A program made the position numbers and the translations under genes. The notes below the pieces were generated by a model. That model did not search any database. It was not told where the DNA came from and saw only the letters and a list, made by a program, of their open reading frames with translations. From Stenogyne calaminthoides (lineage: Eukaryota > Streptophyta > Magnoliopsida > Lamiales > Lamiaceae), in assembly GCA_037126765.1 (NCBI GenBank), contig JBBCBC010000016.1, positions 19,163,778-19,227,777 on the forward strand: a stretch of 64,000 bases of DNA. Reading direction: 5' to 3'. This document shows, in pieces, positions 23,388 to 35,582 of the stretch. The number at the start of each line of letters is the position of its first letter. Position 1 is the first letter of the stretch.

Positions 23388-23761
23388 CTGAAAAATAAAT
23401 CAGGCCTTAGGTACCCATTTGGTGTAGGGTCCTACCAGGTTAGTTGTACCTTTTGGAACCCAAATATGCCTGATAACTCTAATCACTTTAGAGTGGCTGA
23501 TTTGTCTTCCATAAACATTTACATACACATTCACCACCTTAGATGCCTTGGCAGTTCCCTGTGTATGAGTTCCAGCCTTAGCATGAACATGAGCCTTAGA
23601 ATTCTTCTTTGGTTCAGGCCTTTTGTTCCATTGCTTTGACCTTGGTGCAGCTGATCTCTGTCTCTGCTGACTTGGGGCAAGTGGGGTTTAGGTTGTCTGT
23701 ACTGAAATTGTGGTCTTTTAGTAACCTGAGGACTTGGTCTCCTCATCTGAGAATTTCTCGG

Positions 23762-25592
23762 CTAAGTGTTTCTCTTCTGAGGATTCCTCTGATGGTTCAG
23801 GGCAGATTTCTTCAGGTTGGTATTCTTAGCCTGAGGCTTCGAAGTACTAGCCTGAGGATTTCCTACTGAGTGTTCAGGTTTTCTAGACTTTTTCTGATGT
23901 TTGGGCTTTCTTTCCTGGACCTTTAGATTCTCTGAAACCATGTGTCCTTTACGTTTGTCTAAAACACGGTGTTGTTCTTCAATAAGAAGATCAGTACGAA
24001 CCATCGGTTTAACAAAGACAGTCTTAGTGCCACTTGTAGAATCAGCATTTAGAAGATCGTGTGAGGTTCCCCCTGGAATATATCTCAATCCAACTTTTAT
24101 AGTTGCAGGTCTTTGATAGCTCTGAATTTCATCTATTGCATGAGATGCATAATTCAATAGAGCTAACTTTTTCTGCAAACTATCCTCACTTTTCTTTAGA
24201 GTTTCATGTTTCTCAAAGAGGTCATTGAACTCAGTTCTGATAAGCTTATTTTCTTCAGTGGATTTTTCTAACTTTCATTTCAGGGTCTCTGCCACCTTCT
24301 CTTTCTCTGAGAGTTGTACTTTCAGAACATCAAGTTCATCAGTTACTCCCATCAATTGAGAAGTGATCTCAGCAGCATTAGAGTTTTTCCACTTCAGATT
24401 CTCAGCAGTCAGTACTTCATTCTGCTCTTGAGTTTCTATGAACAGTTCAAGAACACAGAATAGTCCTTCATCAGATTCTCAAAAGAACCCACCAGGTCAA
24501 AATTACTGGTTAAAGATGAACTTGATAACTCAGGTGCTTGTGTAGGAGCAGCAACAAAGATAGAAGAATTTACCTCCTCAATAGCAACAAGGAAGACATC
24601 ATCACTATCACTATCTGAGAACATCTCTTCTGAAGAGCTAGATCCTTCCTCAGAATGTTCTTCTTCAGCAACCATTGCCTTCTTGCAAGAATACTTCTTA
24701 TCTCTCTTGGCTTGCCTATCCTTTCTTTCCTTGGGACTCAACTCAGGGCAGTCATACTGGAAGTGTCCTTTCTTCATGCAGTTGTAGTGTCTGTTGGTAT
24801 CATCATCCTGATCATTGTCTTCTTTGGATTTGTAGTCCTTCTTTCTGGATGAAGATCCTTCAGCTTTGTAGTCCTTCTTCTTCTAAGTAGACCTGTCTCC
24901 AGCTTCTGAGTTGTTCCTGTTCCATCAAATTTCTTCGTTTTCTTATCAATTATAAATTCATAGGCTTTCAACTAAGAGAAAACCAATTGATATGGCATAG
25001 AAGCAATATCTTTGGTGTTTTCAATCACCACAACATGAATATCCCATTTCTTAGAGAGTCCTCTAAGGATTTTCAGAGCAATCTCTCTTTTGGGATATCT
25101 TTTCCCAAGAGCACTCAGATCATTCATAATGCTAGTGAATCTGACTTCCAGTCTTTCAATGGATTCACCCTTTTCCATTTCAAAACCATCAAATTTGGCA
25201 ATAGCCACAGATAGTTTGTTTTCTTTGATATGATAAGTGCCCTGACACATTATAGCAAGTGTGTCCCAATTTTCTTTGGCAATTTCACAATGAGAAATCA
25301 TTCCCATAACACCATCATCAATAGTGTTATACAGTGTATCCTTAGCAATATAATCCAAGTTAACCAACTTCCTCTCTTCAGGAGTAAGCTGATCATCAGA
25401 TTTAGGAAATTCATCCCTTGGATCATCTTTTTCAGCATCAGTAGATATAGGATTAACAATCTTATACTCAAAAGGTCCTTGAGACACAACTCTCCACATT
25501 CTCTCATGTTTAGAGTACAGGTGTGCCTGCATTCTCAATCTCCATAGATCATAGTTCTCAACTAAGAACATAGGTAGTTTCTTAGAAGGCAT
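23762..25592 (-). pseudogene. Element A gag, nonsense and internal deletion
   Basis: The ATG at 25592 starts MPSKKLPMFLVENYDLWRLR, a UBN2-type copia gag. A TAG at 24972 replaces a Glu found in element B. Just after KKTKK about 290 bases present in B are missing. The zinc knuckle near 24780 has His in place of its first Cys (HYNCMKKGHFQYDC), which should abolish zinc binding. Further downstream are an acidic serine-rich stretch and a lysine-rich region rich in Gln/Pro before protease. Role when intact: nucleocapsid assembly. Confidence 0.88.
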
Positions 25593-25701
25593 AATGAAAT
25601 AGCCTTATAAGATATCAGTAGTAAGATCTATTCAGTAGACCACCAAAGTCTCTCAGTAAACAAGACTATGGCTACCAAAGCAAGTGGTCAGTTAGAACCA
25701 C

Positions 25702-25714
25702 TGCTTTGATACCA
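25702..25714 (-). promoter_or_regulatory. Primer binding site of element A
   Basis: On the - strand TGGTATCAAAGCA begins two bases after the LTR end (ACCAACA). It matches the 3' end of initiator-Met tRNA (TGGTATCAGAGC form) with one mismatch, the usual PBS of plant copia elements. It fixes the LTR boundary. Confidence 0.9.
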
Positions 25715-25716
25715 CT

Positions 25717-27516
25717 TGTTGGTCCCGGGGTAAACTAGTTCCACACGTGTATAGGGGGGGAATACACGTGTATAGTGATTTTTAACTTTTCAAAAAATAC
25801 TATAATCAGAGAGTCAGGTTGTCCTGAGTTTCAGTCCTGAGAAGCACAAAATGCCTTGAGTCAAAGTCTATTGAGACAATAACACTGAGCGGCTTTCAGA
25901 GACTTCAGATTAGCTCAACTGATTCTGAGTTTCTACAACAGAGTCCAAATAAGCTTGGAGTAGATATTAATCTTACTGACTGCTCAGGAGAGTTGATCAG
26001 TTTGACAACTATCTATACTAGCTTATCTAGAGTGCGAAATGTGTAGATCTTAAGTTTATACTCGTTTTACTTTGCTGAAAATCTTTTCTTTAATGAAATA
26101 GTGGTTAAGGCTGTGAATAAGTTAATGCAACTTCAGTGGATTGTTTCCAGCTGAATATCAGAAAACTTCAGGATGCTTTCAGTGAAAATATGCAACAGGA
26201 TAGAATGCAAAACAGAAAGCAAACAACACAACAATTATAGTGGTTCAGAGACTCAAGCTCCTACGTCCACTCTCTCTGATCCTCAGAGAAATTCCTTAAC
26301 ACACTACTTCTACTACCTTAAGCTTTCAGACTGAACTACTGCAGCTTACTAACTTTCTACCACGAGTTTTCAAACTGAACTACTGCAACTTACTAACTCA
26401 ACACACACACAAGCGTTCAGACTGAACAATCAGCTTACTAAATTCTTCTCTAGAGTTTTCAGACTGAACACAACAGCTTACTTACTCTTTACAACTCTCC
26501 CTTCTTCAACAATCTACACACACAAACTTCCTAATCAAAGGGTTTGGGTTTTGGTTGGTTTTCAACTAGGGTGAGATATCCTTTTACAATCAAACACAAG
26601 TAAAAGGCTAGGATATCTCTAACTAAGCTTTGGATATATCTTAGATCTAGGCTTAGTAGATGAGCTCTCTTCAAAGATGAAACACTTGGGAAATTCTTAG
26701 GGTTTCGAGTGCTTCACAAGATTGCTTGAATACGAATGAGCTCTGGAGTTGCTTTGATTTCCCGTAACCTTGAAATGTCCAAGGCCTCTGGTATTTATAG
26801 GCAACTCTCCAGAAGTCTACCTTTGAAAACTATCAGTTGGAGAGATAGCATCTAGGGTTTCTTCTTTGGGTAACTGATGAACGGCTATATTAGGGTTTGA
26901 ACGCACCCTTGCATATTTTAGGAAATATCCAGACAAGCAGCCAATCACCAATTTCTGTGAACAAGACAAATATCAGTGCAAACATTCTTCAGTGACATGT
27001 CGCTTTCAGTGTCAGTAAAGTACGCTGTTGTCGCCTCCTCATTGGTTGAAATCTTCCTTTGAACAGAGACAAACAAAATGGCTCTTTTTGTCAACCACAC
27101 TGATTTGATATTTTCCTTCGTGTTCACAAACGTATAACATTCTCTTTGTTTGTACTAAGAATGAACAAACACTATTTAACTGGAAGTGTCTTGTTCAGAG
27201 TCTTTTGATTCAGTACAAAACAACCTTCAGGATCTTCTGGTCTTCAGGATCTTCTGGTCTCAGGATCTTCATTCTTCAGGCTCTACTGATCTTCAGTATG
27301 TTTTGCTCTTTAGGAATCTTCTGAGATCTTCAGACCAAATCTTTTAAATCTATCCTGACCTGAACTATATCTGCTGACTATACATGATGCAGATACTTCC
27401 TGAATCCTAATAACAATTTGAAACCTGATCCTATACTACCAAGATTGTCCTGAAACATGTCATACTCAGGGGTTTTGAGATCTAATCAAAATCTCTATTA
27501 AATTCATCTCCCAACA
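25717..27516 (-). repeat. 5' LTR of element A (1800 bp)
   Basis: On the - strand it runs from TGTTGGGAGATG (27516) to GGGACCAACA (25717). The presumed TATA box is TATAAATA at 26799-26792. A ~60-bp repeat with TTTCAGACTGAACTACTGCA and CTTACTAAC lies at 26310-26490, and short CTTCAGGATCTTCTGGT copies at 27225-27290. An identical 3' partner does not exist in the window, only the 185-bp inverted piece at 12746-12930. Confidence 0.9.
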
Positions 27517-27518
27517 TA

Positions 27519-27748
27519 TGTGATACATGTGCTACTGATGGGCATTTGACTAAAGAATGCCCAAAAATTCTTTTCTTCAAAGAGATGTGTCATGAACAAG
27601 CAAATGCAATGTCTAACTTTAAAAAAAACCATATCCATTTGCTTTTCCTGAAACATATAATCCAAATTGGAGGAACCATCCAAATTTGGAGAAATGATAG
27701 TAATACACAACCTCTACCCAACCAAAATACCTCCAACTCCAACTAGGT
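27519..27748 (+). pseudogene. Athila-type Ty3/gypsy gag zinc-knuckle relic
   Basis: The + strand encodes CDTCATDGHLTKEC, an exact C-x2-C-x4-H-x4-C knuckle. After a frameshift, YNPNWRNHPNL follows, the motif downstream of the knuckle in Athila-group gypsy gag proteins. The reading frame then hits TGA TAG TAA. It starts three bases from the LTR of element A, so A probably inserted into, or next to, this older element. The rest of the gypsy element is not visible to the right. Confidence 0.75.
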
Positions 27749-28276
27749 TTTTGCCCGTGCATTTTGTAAATATTCAAGTTTTACATATTATAGACCTATA
27801 ATAAATCACGAGCCTGTTGTAAATATTCAATTTGACATATTATAGCACTATAAAAACTCGAGTGAAATGAAGATGCCAAAATTGAATATACATAAAAACA
27901 CCCGAGATAAAGTCTTCAAAGAAATGCCTTTAAAAAAAAAGGTCTTCAATGAAATGACTTATAACTGTCTTTTTTTCTAACTTATAACTTCCCATGTTTC
28001 TTTTCATAGTCTAAAAGAGTGGTTTTCTAAGGAAACTTTCATCCACAAAGATTTACGAAAAGAATCAGGCAACATCTACATAATTGAAAAATGAGATTTA
28101 AGTTATAAACACTCTTAATTAATTCATGTTATCAAAACGAAACTAAATAGATTGTTTCAACAAAAAAAAAAAACTAAATAGATTAACAAAAATTAAATGT
28201 ACTATCAAATAAAAGGCATGTTCCAAATTCTTTTGGAGCATAATATAAATAGAATTCAAATACATGTTTGCTTAAA
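27749..28276. other. Degenerate AT-rich DNA
   Basis: No gene recognised. It includes a repeated phrase GTCTTCAA(A/T)GAAATG(C/A)CTT at about 27910 and 27941. Confidence 0.5.
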
Positions 28277-28398
28277 TTTTCCTTGTACTTTTAAATATAC
28301 AATCGGAGTCATTAGAACATCATATCCTGCAAAACAATTTTCCTTGTACTTTTAAATATCAATCGGAGTCATTAGAACATCATATCCTGTAAAACAAT
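28277..28398. repeat. 61-bp tandem duplication
   Basis: TTTTCCTTGTACTTTTAAAT followed by a stretch ending CATATCCTG(C/T)AAAACAA occurs twice in direct succession (28277-28337 and 28338-28398) with about two differences. A recent local duplication. Confidence 0.9.
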
Positions 28399-31300
28399 AG
28401 TTAACTGAAACATTAAAAATTAAATAATATATATTAGATAGAACAATAGACTAATTATGAGGGAAACTTACTCAGACGAACTGTTCCGCTCATTTTTAGC
28501 ATGTAAATGATTGCAAGGGTCGATTGCGGAATAGTAGAAAAATTAAAGATATTTAGACATTGGGTCCTTACATGCGCTAGATACTTGAATCTGCTTGAAA
28601 AAAACACCAAAAACATAGAATCTGCAAAAAGACAACAAAAATAAACATAAAATTTGAAGTTGAAGATTAATTATGATGTAACTTAGACCCTCTAACAGCA
28701 TCAAAACGTAATCACTCCAAGAATCTAACAAAAAATTTAAGTATCCTACACACTAATTATTTGCCATATTTTAAGAGTAGCAATACACAAAACTAATGGC
28801 ATGAGTAAAAGCAAAGGGTTTAGAACAACCACCCCAGAAATTATGTTCAATCAAATTTTATTTTTCTGAACAATAGCAGAAATCCAGAAATCGCTTAAGT
28901 AGCAGAAACTATAACCAATAGCAAATCTTCCAAGCTGGAGAAGAAAGTCATACTTCACTAGAAAATAAAAATTGACATACACAATAAAGAGAGAAGAAAA
29001 TTAATTCCTGGAATATATCATGCAATCTCAAGTATTATAAAGTTATTTGCTTATTTATTTGATCTAAGTTGCTGAAATTCAATAAGAATTGAGAGTGAAT
29101 GAAGATCAACTAGGACAAACCTCTGATCTACAACAATGCAAACTGAGAGAAATAGCAAAGCTGAAAATAGCTCAATGCTTCAAATAACAGAAGAGAGAAA
29201 TTAACAAAGAGGAAGCAAAAGAGTGGATCTCAGTATATGGAGCTTACATCTTGCTTCTCAAACTTCACTACTATACTCCGGTGTGTATTAGTTAAAGTAT
29301 TAATATATTTTTAAACTTCTTAAACATAGAAAAAAGAAGCAAAAAAATCAGGATCTGCATCATCTCCAAAAACTAATCAACACAATAGACGAAGTGGAAT
29401 ATCTCAAGTGGTTAAAGCACCGCTACCTATGTCGTGAGACAATGAGTTTGAGACTAATCAACACATTTGTTAAACTTGCAAAAATTAATTCAGAGTGTTC
29501 AGAATCCTCTCGATACAAACTGAGCGATGTATCCACGCAATACTTCAACTCTTATCGTCAATCATCAATATATTACTATAAGAAAAGAACAGAATGCTTG
29601 GTTGTATTTTGGCAAAATATTTCATCTCCCGTTTCTCTCTTTTAAAATATAACCAAACACATAAACATTCCCATGATGAACAATAAATGAATAAAAGGGA
29701 AAGTGAAAAATGAATTCAAACATGCAAGAAAGAAACTTTAATGAGAATTCTACATATAGATGCCATAATTCAGAAACAATTAAGAGATTATTTTTTTCTT
29801 ATTAAACACCCCAAATTAACATTGAGTTTCATTACATCACCACAAACAAAAAATACCCACACAAATCACATAAGCATTACAAAATAAAATGGCAATAAAC
29901 AAAGAGGCCTAACAACATCAAGGACGAAACAGATACCTCGTTCTAGTGGGAGTGAGGTAAAAAAACAACAGTTTCATTCTCTCCAGTAGCTTCCAAAACC
30001 ATTTTTTTTAGATCTCGTCAGATAAAAATGCCTGGAAACAATTAATCAAAATAAATTACTACACATAATCAATCTTAAAATGAATTTTTCTTTATAGATG
30101 TAAGCCAATCAAGGCCAAATATCGTTCAGAAAAAGGATGTTTTATTAGAGATATTTCTCACAACTTTCTGACTAACAAACCCTCATTTCAAGTGTAAAAG
30201 TACCTATGCATTGAAGATTTAGTTGGCATATTGAGCAAAAGCCTTGAAAACAAAAGGGGCCTGTTAGATGAAACCATTTTCTCCTATAAATCGTGCCACA
30301 TGGATCTATTTATGCCCCCAAAAATTAAATCTCACAAGCTTAAAAAATACACCCACAAACACAAAAAGAATAAAAAAATTGTTCCTTTTGTCATACCAGA
30401 TGTTGTTCTTACTTAATTTACAGACATAGGGTTGTCACGTTCTGCAAAAATTGACACTTATACTGTTTTGGTGGTGGCTCCACTCTTGAAGAATACACGG
30501 AAGTATTGAATTCTGTCATCGGTGAAGGTTGTAATATTGGACTTAATGTTTCAATCAATGGGTGTTATTCCATATACATATTTTTTGTAATTGATGGATT
30601 GAATCAACACTAAGAACAGTAAATAGTAAATAAATGTATTCTCTAAGTATCCACATATCACAATAAAAAAATAAACAAAATGATTATAAACCAAACAAAA
30701 ACAAACAGGGCACTTACATGAAATGGTGTTGTTTCGATTTCAAGTGCGCGCCACTTTTAGTTTTATTCAACCGCTTCTAAATCAATGTGAAAATTCAAAT
30801 CAGATTATAAATTAGAGTGGCTCGCCTCCACTCCAAAGCCCAAGGCCCAATAACTCATAGGTACAACCTTTTTAAAAAATTACTTGCAGGTGCAAATAAG
30901 GACATTAAAAGACAGATGTGCCATAATTTTCACACAAAGAAAAATAGGAGATTTTCCCAATAAAAATACAAAAGTCTAAAAAACCGTGCAGCAGATAAGT
31001 TGCGTCCTTTTCACATTTTTCTCAGAAAACCGTCCTTTTTCTCACTCTTCTCTCTCTTTCTTCATTCTCTCCCTTTTATTTTTTTAGAAACATTCTTCAT
31101 TTTCTTCCTTTTATTTTTCATGAACCATGAAATTGTTAATGTGAAGAAACACAAAATTCATATTAAACATACTTTCAAAAATTTGCACATTCACAAAAAT
31201 TCAATTAAAAAAAAAGCATTACAATTTGAAAATTTCATATAAAAAATTAGAAAATTACAGAAATTTACATATCTAAAATAAAAAAATTTAGATATCATCT

Positions 31301-31849
31301 TCTAAAATCTTAAAATTACATATTTTCATCTTATTTCGACATGAACATATACATAAAAAGCATGCACATATTCATCAAACTCATGCATGGGTTCATCAAA
31401 TTGATGAACATGTGCATCTCCAACTCAATAACTCGGGCGCGACTCGGTTGACTCAGTAACTCAAATAGCGACTCGATTGACTCAACACTACAACTCGGAC
31501 GCTCCTCCAACTCGAACTCAACGAGTTGGAGATCTTGACTCAGACGTTAATCACCCAACATGCACATATGCATCTCCAACCTCAAATCCAGTTCCATCTT
31601 CCCCAATCTCCAAAATATCAGATCTAACAAATTTAAACAAACTTCATCAAAAAACTTTTGAATTATAATTTCTAATCAAATCCTCAAACAATTTTATCAA
31701 AAGAAATTCAACATCATCCATATTAAAATTCATCCTCATCATAATCAAATCCAAAATCCATAAATCCCAGGGATTTCGTAAAAAAATTTATCAAACAATT
31801 ATATCAAAAGATCTGTCAGTAAATATCATAAGAATTGATGGAGATAAGA
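28399..31849. other. 3.4 kb intergenic DNA without supported genes
   Basis: AT-rich, with only short open frames lacking any recognisable family. Near 29393-29460 there is a weak tRNA-like head (TCTCAAGTGGTTAAAGCAC, then GAGTTTGAGAC) that could be an old SINE. At 31425-31560 an ACTCG/GACTC-rich patch stands out. Nothing else is identified. Confidence 0.5.
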
Positions 31850-32248
31850 TTGCATTTGAGTTATTATTATTTATTTAATAATTTTACGGTTTTATTCATT
31901 TTTTATATAATTATTATGGGTTGGGCTTTTAGGGCTTAAAGCCTTAAACCCTAGTTATCTATTATAGATAAACGTCTCAGTAATATTGTAAAGGAGCTTT
32001 TTATTATTATGAAAATGAGGTTATTCTCTAGTGAGGTATAACCTTGCACAATTGTATCACGTCTTCCGTGCTGCGTCAGTTGGTAATCAGAGTCATAACG
32101 ATTCTGTGAAATATAAATGGTGACACTAGACTACGATATGGAGGAGGAATTTGATTTCCGCTGCAACAGTGTCGTTACCCACCACCGCCATGACATCACC
32201 ATCATCGGTCCACACCACCATCTCACCACCACATCCGAGCCGCGATGA
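31850..32248 (+). mobile_element. Possible LTR end and PBS of an old LTR retrotransposon
   Basis: A TATA-like and R-like stretch (GTTATCTATTATAGATAAAC) is followed by ...GCTGCGTCA and then TTGGTAATCAGAGTC at about 32080. That resembles the initiator-Met PBS TTGGTATCAGAGC with an inserted base. The sequence after it (GGAGGAGGAATTTGATTTCC...) could be leader or gag. It is cut at 32249 by the LTR of copia E. Weak support. Confidence 0.35.
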
Positions 32249-33252
32249 TGTTGGAATATAGAGGCGTAAACACGTAATATTTGTGCAACGGAATTAAATA
32301 GTTCACCAACAACAAACAGTTAATTGCATAAACGAGTATGAATAATCATAACGAGAAATCTTACAGTAATTCGATAGCAGATTTCTCAACTACGGTATCC
32401 ACGTAATCCCCGTTGACGGACTTGCACAGATTTGCCATCGTTGAATCTGAGAAGGAATTTGCTAGGAAAATTCCTATTTTAAAATTTATGGAGAAACTAG
32501 GTTTTCTTGTTGTAGTAAATAATGAATCCCGGGAAGTCATATATATAGAGAGAGATTGACTTAAGTCTTAAGCTATCTTTATTAGGAAGATAATTCATAA
32601 TCTTGCAAAACAAATTTCAAAGATATGTTTTTCCCTATATATATTTTCCTACAATAATATTCCATAATATTATTTGGAATTCCTATTTAATTAAATCTAA
32701 TTTAATTAAACAGTAATAATAATTAATTCTAAATTAATATATTATTAATTCTCCATAAATTAAATATTAAATCTAATTTAATACATAATCAACCAACTAT
32801 AATCCGTACACGGGAATTACTTGTTGTGTGACCCATAGGCCCTCATATATCGAGCGATTAGTCAAACTAACAGTCTTAATTGAACCCTAGACAATAAATC
32901 AGACATTCTCAATATATGAGGTATGTTGCGAGAAACGTGCAACTACTTGTAACTGAAACATGGGCTATTACGATTTCCTCCTTTCATTCACGAATACTCG
33001 ATTAGTCTTGGACATGGTGAAGTGTATATTTAAATAACTTAATCATATTATCTCCAATCACTAATTGATCATTTATGTCACACTTGACCACAAAGTCCAA
33101 GTTGACGTGCATTGGCTAATGACTTTGATCCAATTATGATGAGAAGATGAGTATTCTCTCTAAATCCACTTTGAGGAATGAATCCTATTCTTGGTTCAAC
33201 TACCACGCACATGCACTTCGTGATACAAAGGATTGTCTTTAGGACACTAACA
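32249..33252 (-). repeat. 3' LTR of copia E (1004 bp)
   Basis: On the - strand from TGTTAGTGTCC (33252) to TATTCCAACA (32249). A polypurine tract (AGTGGGAGAT) and RNase H lie just upstream of it. It is the same family as solo LTR C but lacks an internal block of roughly 550 bases that C has after ACAATC(C/T). Its TATA (TATATATA) lies at 32539-32546. Confidence 0.9.
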
Positions 33253-33942
33253 ATCTCCCACTATAACTAGAGTCAATCACCTACATGCCTAACCTCTAGA
33301 CCATTGAAATTTCTAGTGTGTATATGAATACTCAAAGCTTTGGTGAAAGGATCAGCCAAATTATCTTCCGTGGGAACACGCTCTAACTCTATCTCTCCTC
33401 TAGTGATTATCTCTCTTATCAAGTGATAATGCCTCGGTACATGTTTGTTTATGTTATTGGATCTAGGTTCCTTAGCTTGCTCAATCGCACCAGTGTTGTC
33501 ACAATACAACTTTATTGGACTGCTGGCACTCGGAACTACCCCTAGTTCATTCAAGAACGGTTTTATCCAGACAACCTCTTTGGCAGTTTCTGCCGCAGCA
33601 ATGTACTCAGCTTCGATTGTTGAGTCCGCGGTAGTCTCTTGCTTGGAACTATTCCAACTAACCGCCCCACCATTGAGAGTGAACACATAGCTTGACTAAG
33701 ATTTATCTTAGTCAGATTGGAAACTTGCATCCGCATAACTAGTAGCAACTAGCTCTGACTAACCTCCATAGACCAAGAAGCAATCTTTAGTATATCTGAG
33801 GTACTTAAGAATGTTCTTGACAGCAATCCAGTGAGGTTCACCCGGATTCTGTTGGTATCTGCCAGTGGTGCTGACAGCGAAGGCCACATCTGGCCTAGTG
33901 CAAGTCATGGCATACATGATGGACCCAATTGCACATGCATCT
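33253..33942 (-). pseudogene. Copia E RT end and RNase H, truncated by element B
   Basis: The - strand encodes the end of RT (MYAMTCTRPDVAFAV, KNILKYLRYTKD) and RNase H (STIEAEYIAAAETAKE, LYCDNTGAIEQAKEP, HYHLIREIITRGE, PTEDNLADPFTKAL), then the polypurine tract and LTR E. It is interrupted near 33720 by a frameshift and ends at 33942, where LTR B begins. Its RNase H is clearly different from that of A and B, so it is another copia lineage. Confidence 0.88.
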
Positions 33943-35394
33943 TGTAGGTCCCGAACAGGTTAGTGAGGGTAGAAGTCTAGAGGGGAGGGGTGAATAGACT
34001 TCTAAAACTTTTCGTGAGACCAGGTGTGAATATGCAAGTTGCCTGATCAGAGTGCGAGTGAATCAGTACGGACTAATATCCAACTTACTGATCGCCTGAA
34101 GGCAGATCAATTAGGCGTCTATCATTTTAACTGATGGTGCGGAAGATAAGTTAACCTATGTGAAAAACCATTTCTCAAATCAGATACTTAGTAATCTGGT
34201 TTTTGATCAGATGACAAAGAGTCAATGATCAGATTAGTAGCTTGATGCAAATATGATCCTTAAATGCATGCAGATTTAAACAAGTAGTGTGAAAGTGTAA
34301 AGCAGGTAAATCACACAAGATTTATAGTGGTCCAGACAACTTGTCCTACGTCCGCTCTTCCCTTCAGACGGGGCACCAACTAAACCAACTGGACTTAGTT
34401 TAATGTGTTAGTCCAACACAGTACAACCTACAGATGTTTCAAGAGTTCTCACTCAACCAATCCCAGAAATCAGATCTAGAAACCTTAGAGTGAAATCTTG
34501 CTATAACAAACTTAACCTAACTTTTGTTTTGGGTATAAGATTTGTAATGTTCCAACTGAAATACTATCCTAGTATCTGGGTAGCCTAAAGCTAAAGGATA
34601 AGTATTCAAAGCTAAGAACAAATGGGATGAACACTTAGAAAATTAATCTTCGTTTAAGTGTTCTTCGTGCGGAAATCTGCTTGAGCTTGAGCTTGTGTAT
34701 AATTTCCGTAACCTTACTATGAAGGTTTGATCCCATATATATAGGCCTTGAATCAAAGAGCCGTTAGAGAGCAATTTGAATCTAGATCTATTTTAGGTAG
34801 GTTTGCAGGGGCGATTAGATGTTCTTCGGAAACGGCATGGCCGAAAGCTTGCAATTGTCCTTTCTAGCCGTTGAGCTTTAAGCCTCTCAAACCCTGAACC
34901 CTATCAGTTCCGTACAAACATGTCGATCCTTCATTGGCTAACAAGTACCATGAATCCTGGACTTGGCAGCTCTTCATTCTTAATGTCTGATCAACTTTGT
35001 TTGACATAGGTTGTTTCTCCAGAATCGCTTTTATGAACTAATCAGATCAGTAGAAACTGATCTGCCTTCCCTGTAGTCATCATATGTAAGCTATCTTAGC
35101 TCAACTTACTAACTTCTTCCGATGTAGCCTGATCTGGTCTTCTGTCTTGTTATCTTCTTCTTCATAACTTCAGATGTGTTCTGGTCTTCACTTCTGATCT
35201 TCTAGACTGAAGACTACTCACATTGAGTTCCCCCTCAATGTGTGATCTATCTATCTTTACATCAATTGTTCTATACAATTATTATCAACTGGTCAACTTA
35301 GTCCTAACTCTAGATCATCAGTCAGCTAACAATTCTGACTGGTCCTATTACATCTGTTTTGGAACTTTCATCAAAACTAATAAATTTCCCAACA
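33943..35394 (-). repeat. 3' LTR of element B (1452 bp)
   Basis: On the - strand from TGTTGGGAAATTTATTAG (35394) to GGGACCTACA (33943). TATA-like TATATATA at 34735-34742. It shares only its ends and general character with LTR A; the bulk is different. It is closer in its start to solo LTR D. Confidence 0.88.
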
Positions 35395-35412
35395 ATTTCC
35401 CCCTTTTTGATG
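35395..35412 (-). promoter_or_regulatory. Polypurine tract of element B
   Basis: CATCAAAAAGGGGGAAAT on the - strand directly precedes the 3' LTR. It is the primer site for plus-strand synthesis. Confidence 0.85.
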
Positions 35413-35582
35413 AAACCAAAACATTTGAGAAACCAAAAACAGTTGATAAGTATAAAGTAGATAAAACAGATAATCAGAAGATAGTGAGAAATTGTCTTAG
35501 GATCAGAAAATATAATTTTTCATTCAGATATGACATTACATAGCACAAAAAAATCTGATCCTAACCATTCATCTTCTGATCA

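Larger units (their letters stand above)
11961..27516 (-). mobile_element. Sirevirus-like Ty1/copia element A, degenerate, with nested insertions
   Basis: On the - strand the order is 5' LTR (25717-27516), PBS, gag, protease, integrase, reverse transcriptase, RNase H, then a long aORF, as in the Sirevirus/SIRE lineage. The aORF is split by solo LTRs C and D. The 3' end is replaced by an inverted piece (11961-12930) carrying aORF end, polypurine tract and 185 bp of LTR; the other ~1.6 kb of the 3' LTR are absent. All genes carry stops or deletions, so the element is dead. Its right edge abuts an Athila gag relic. Confidence 0.85.

Noticed and set aside
27504..27710. - strand frame crossing the LTR A edge
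   Set aside because: It runs from gypsy gag antisense into an LTR; there is no coherent protein.
29393..29460. A second tRNA-derived SINE
   Set aside because: Only a weak A-box and a B box with several mismatches; no clear tail or TSD. Mentioned in the intergenic entry but not called.
31000..31242. 80-codon open frame rich in Phe, Leu and Ser
   Set aside because: Low-complexity T-rich DNA with no family resemblance and no neighbouring signals.
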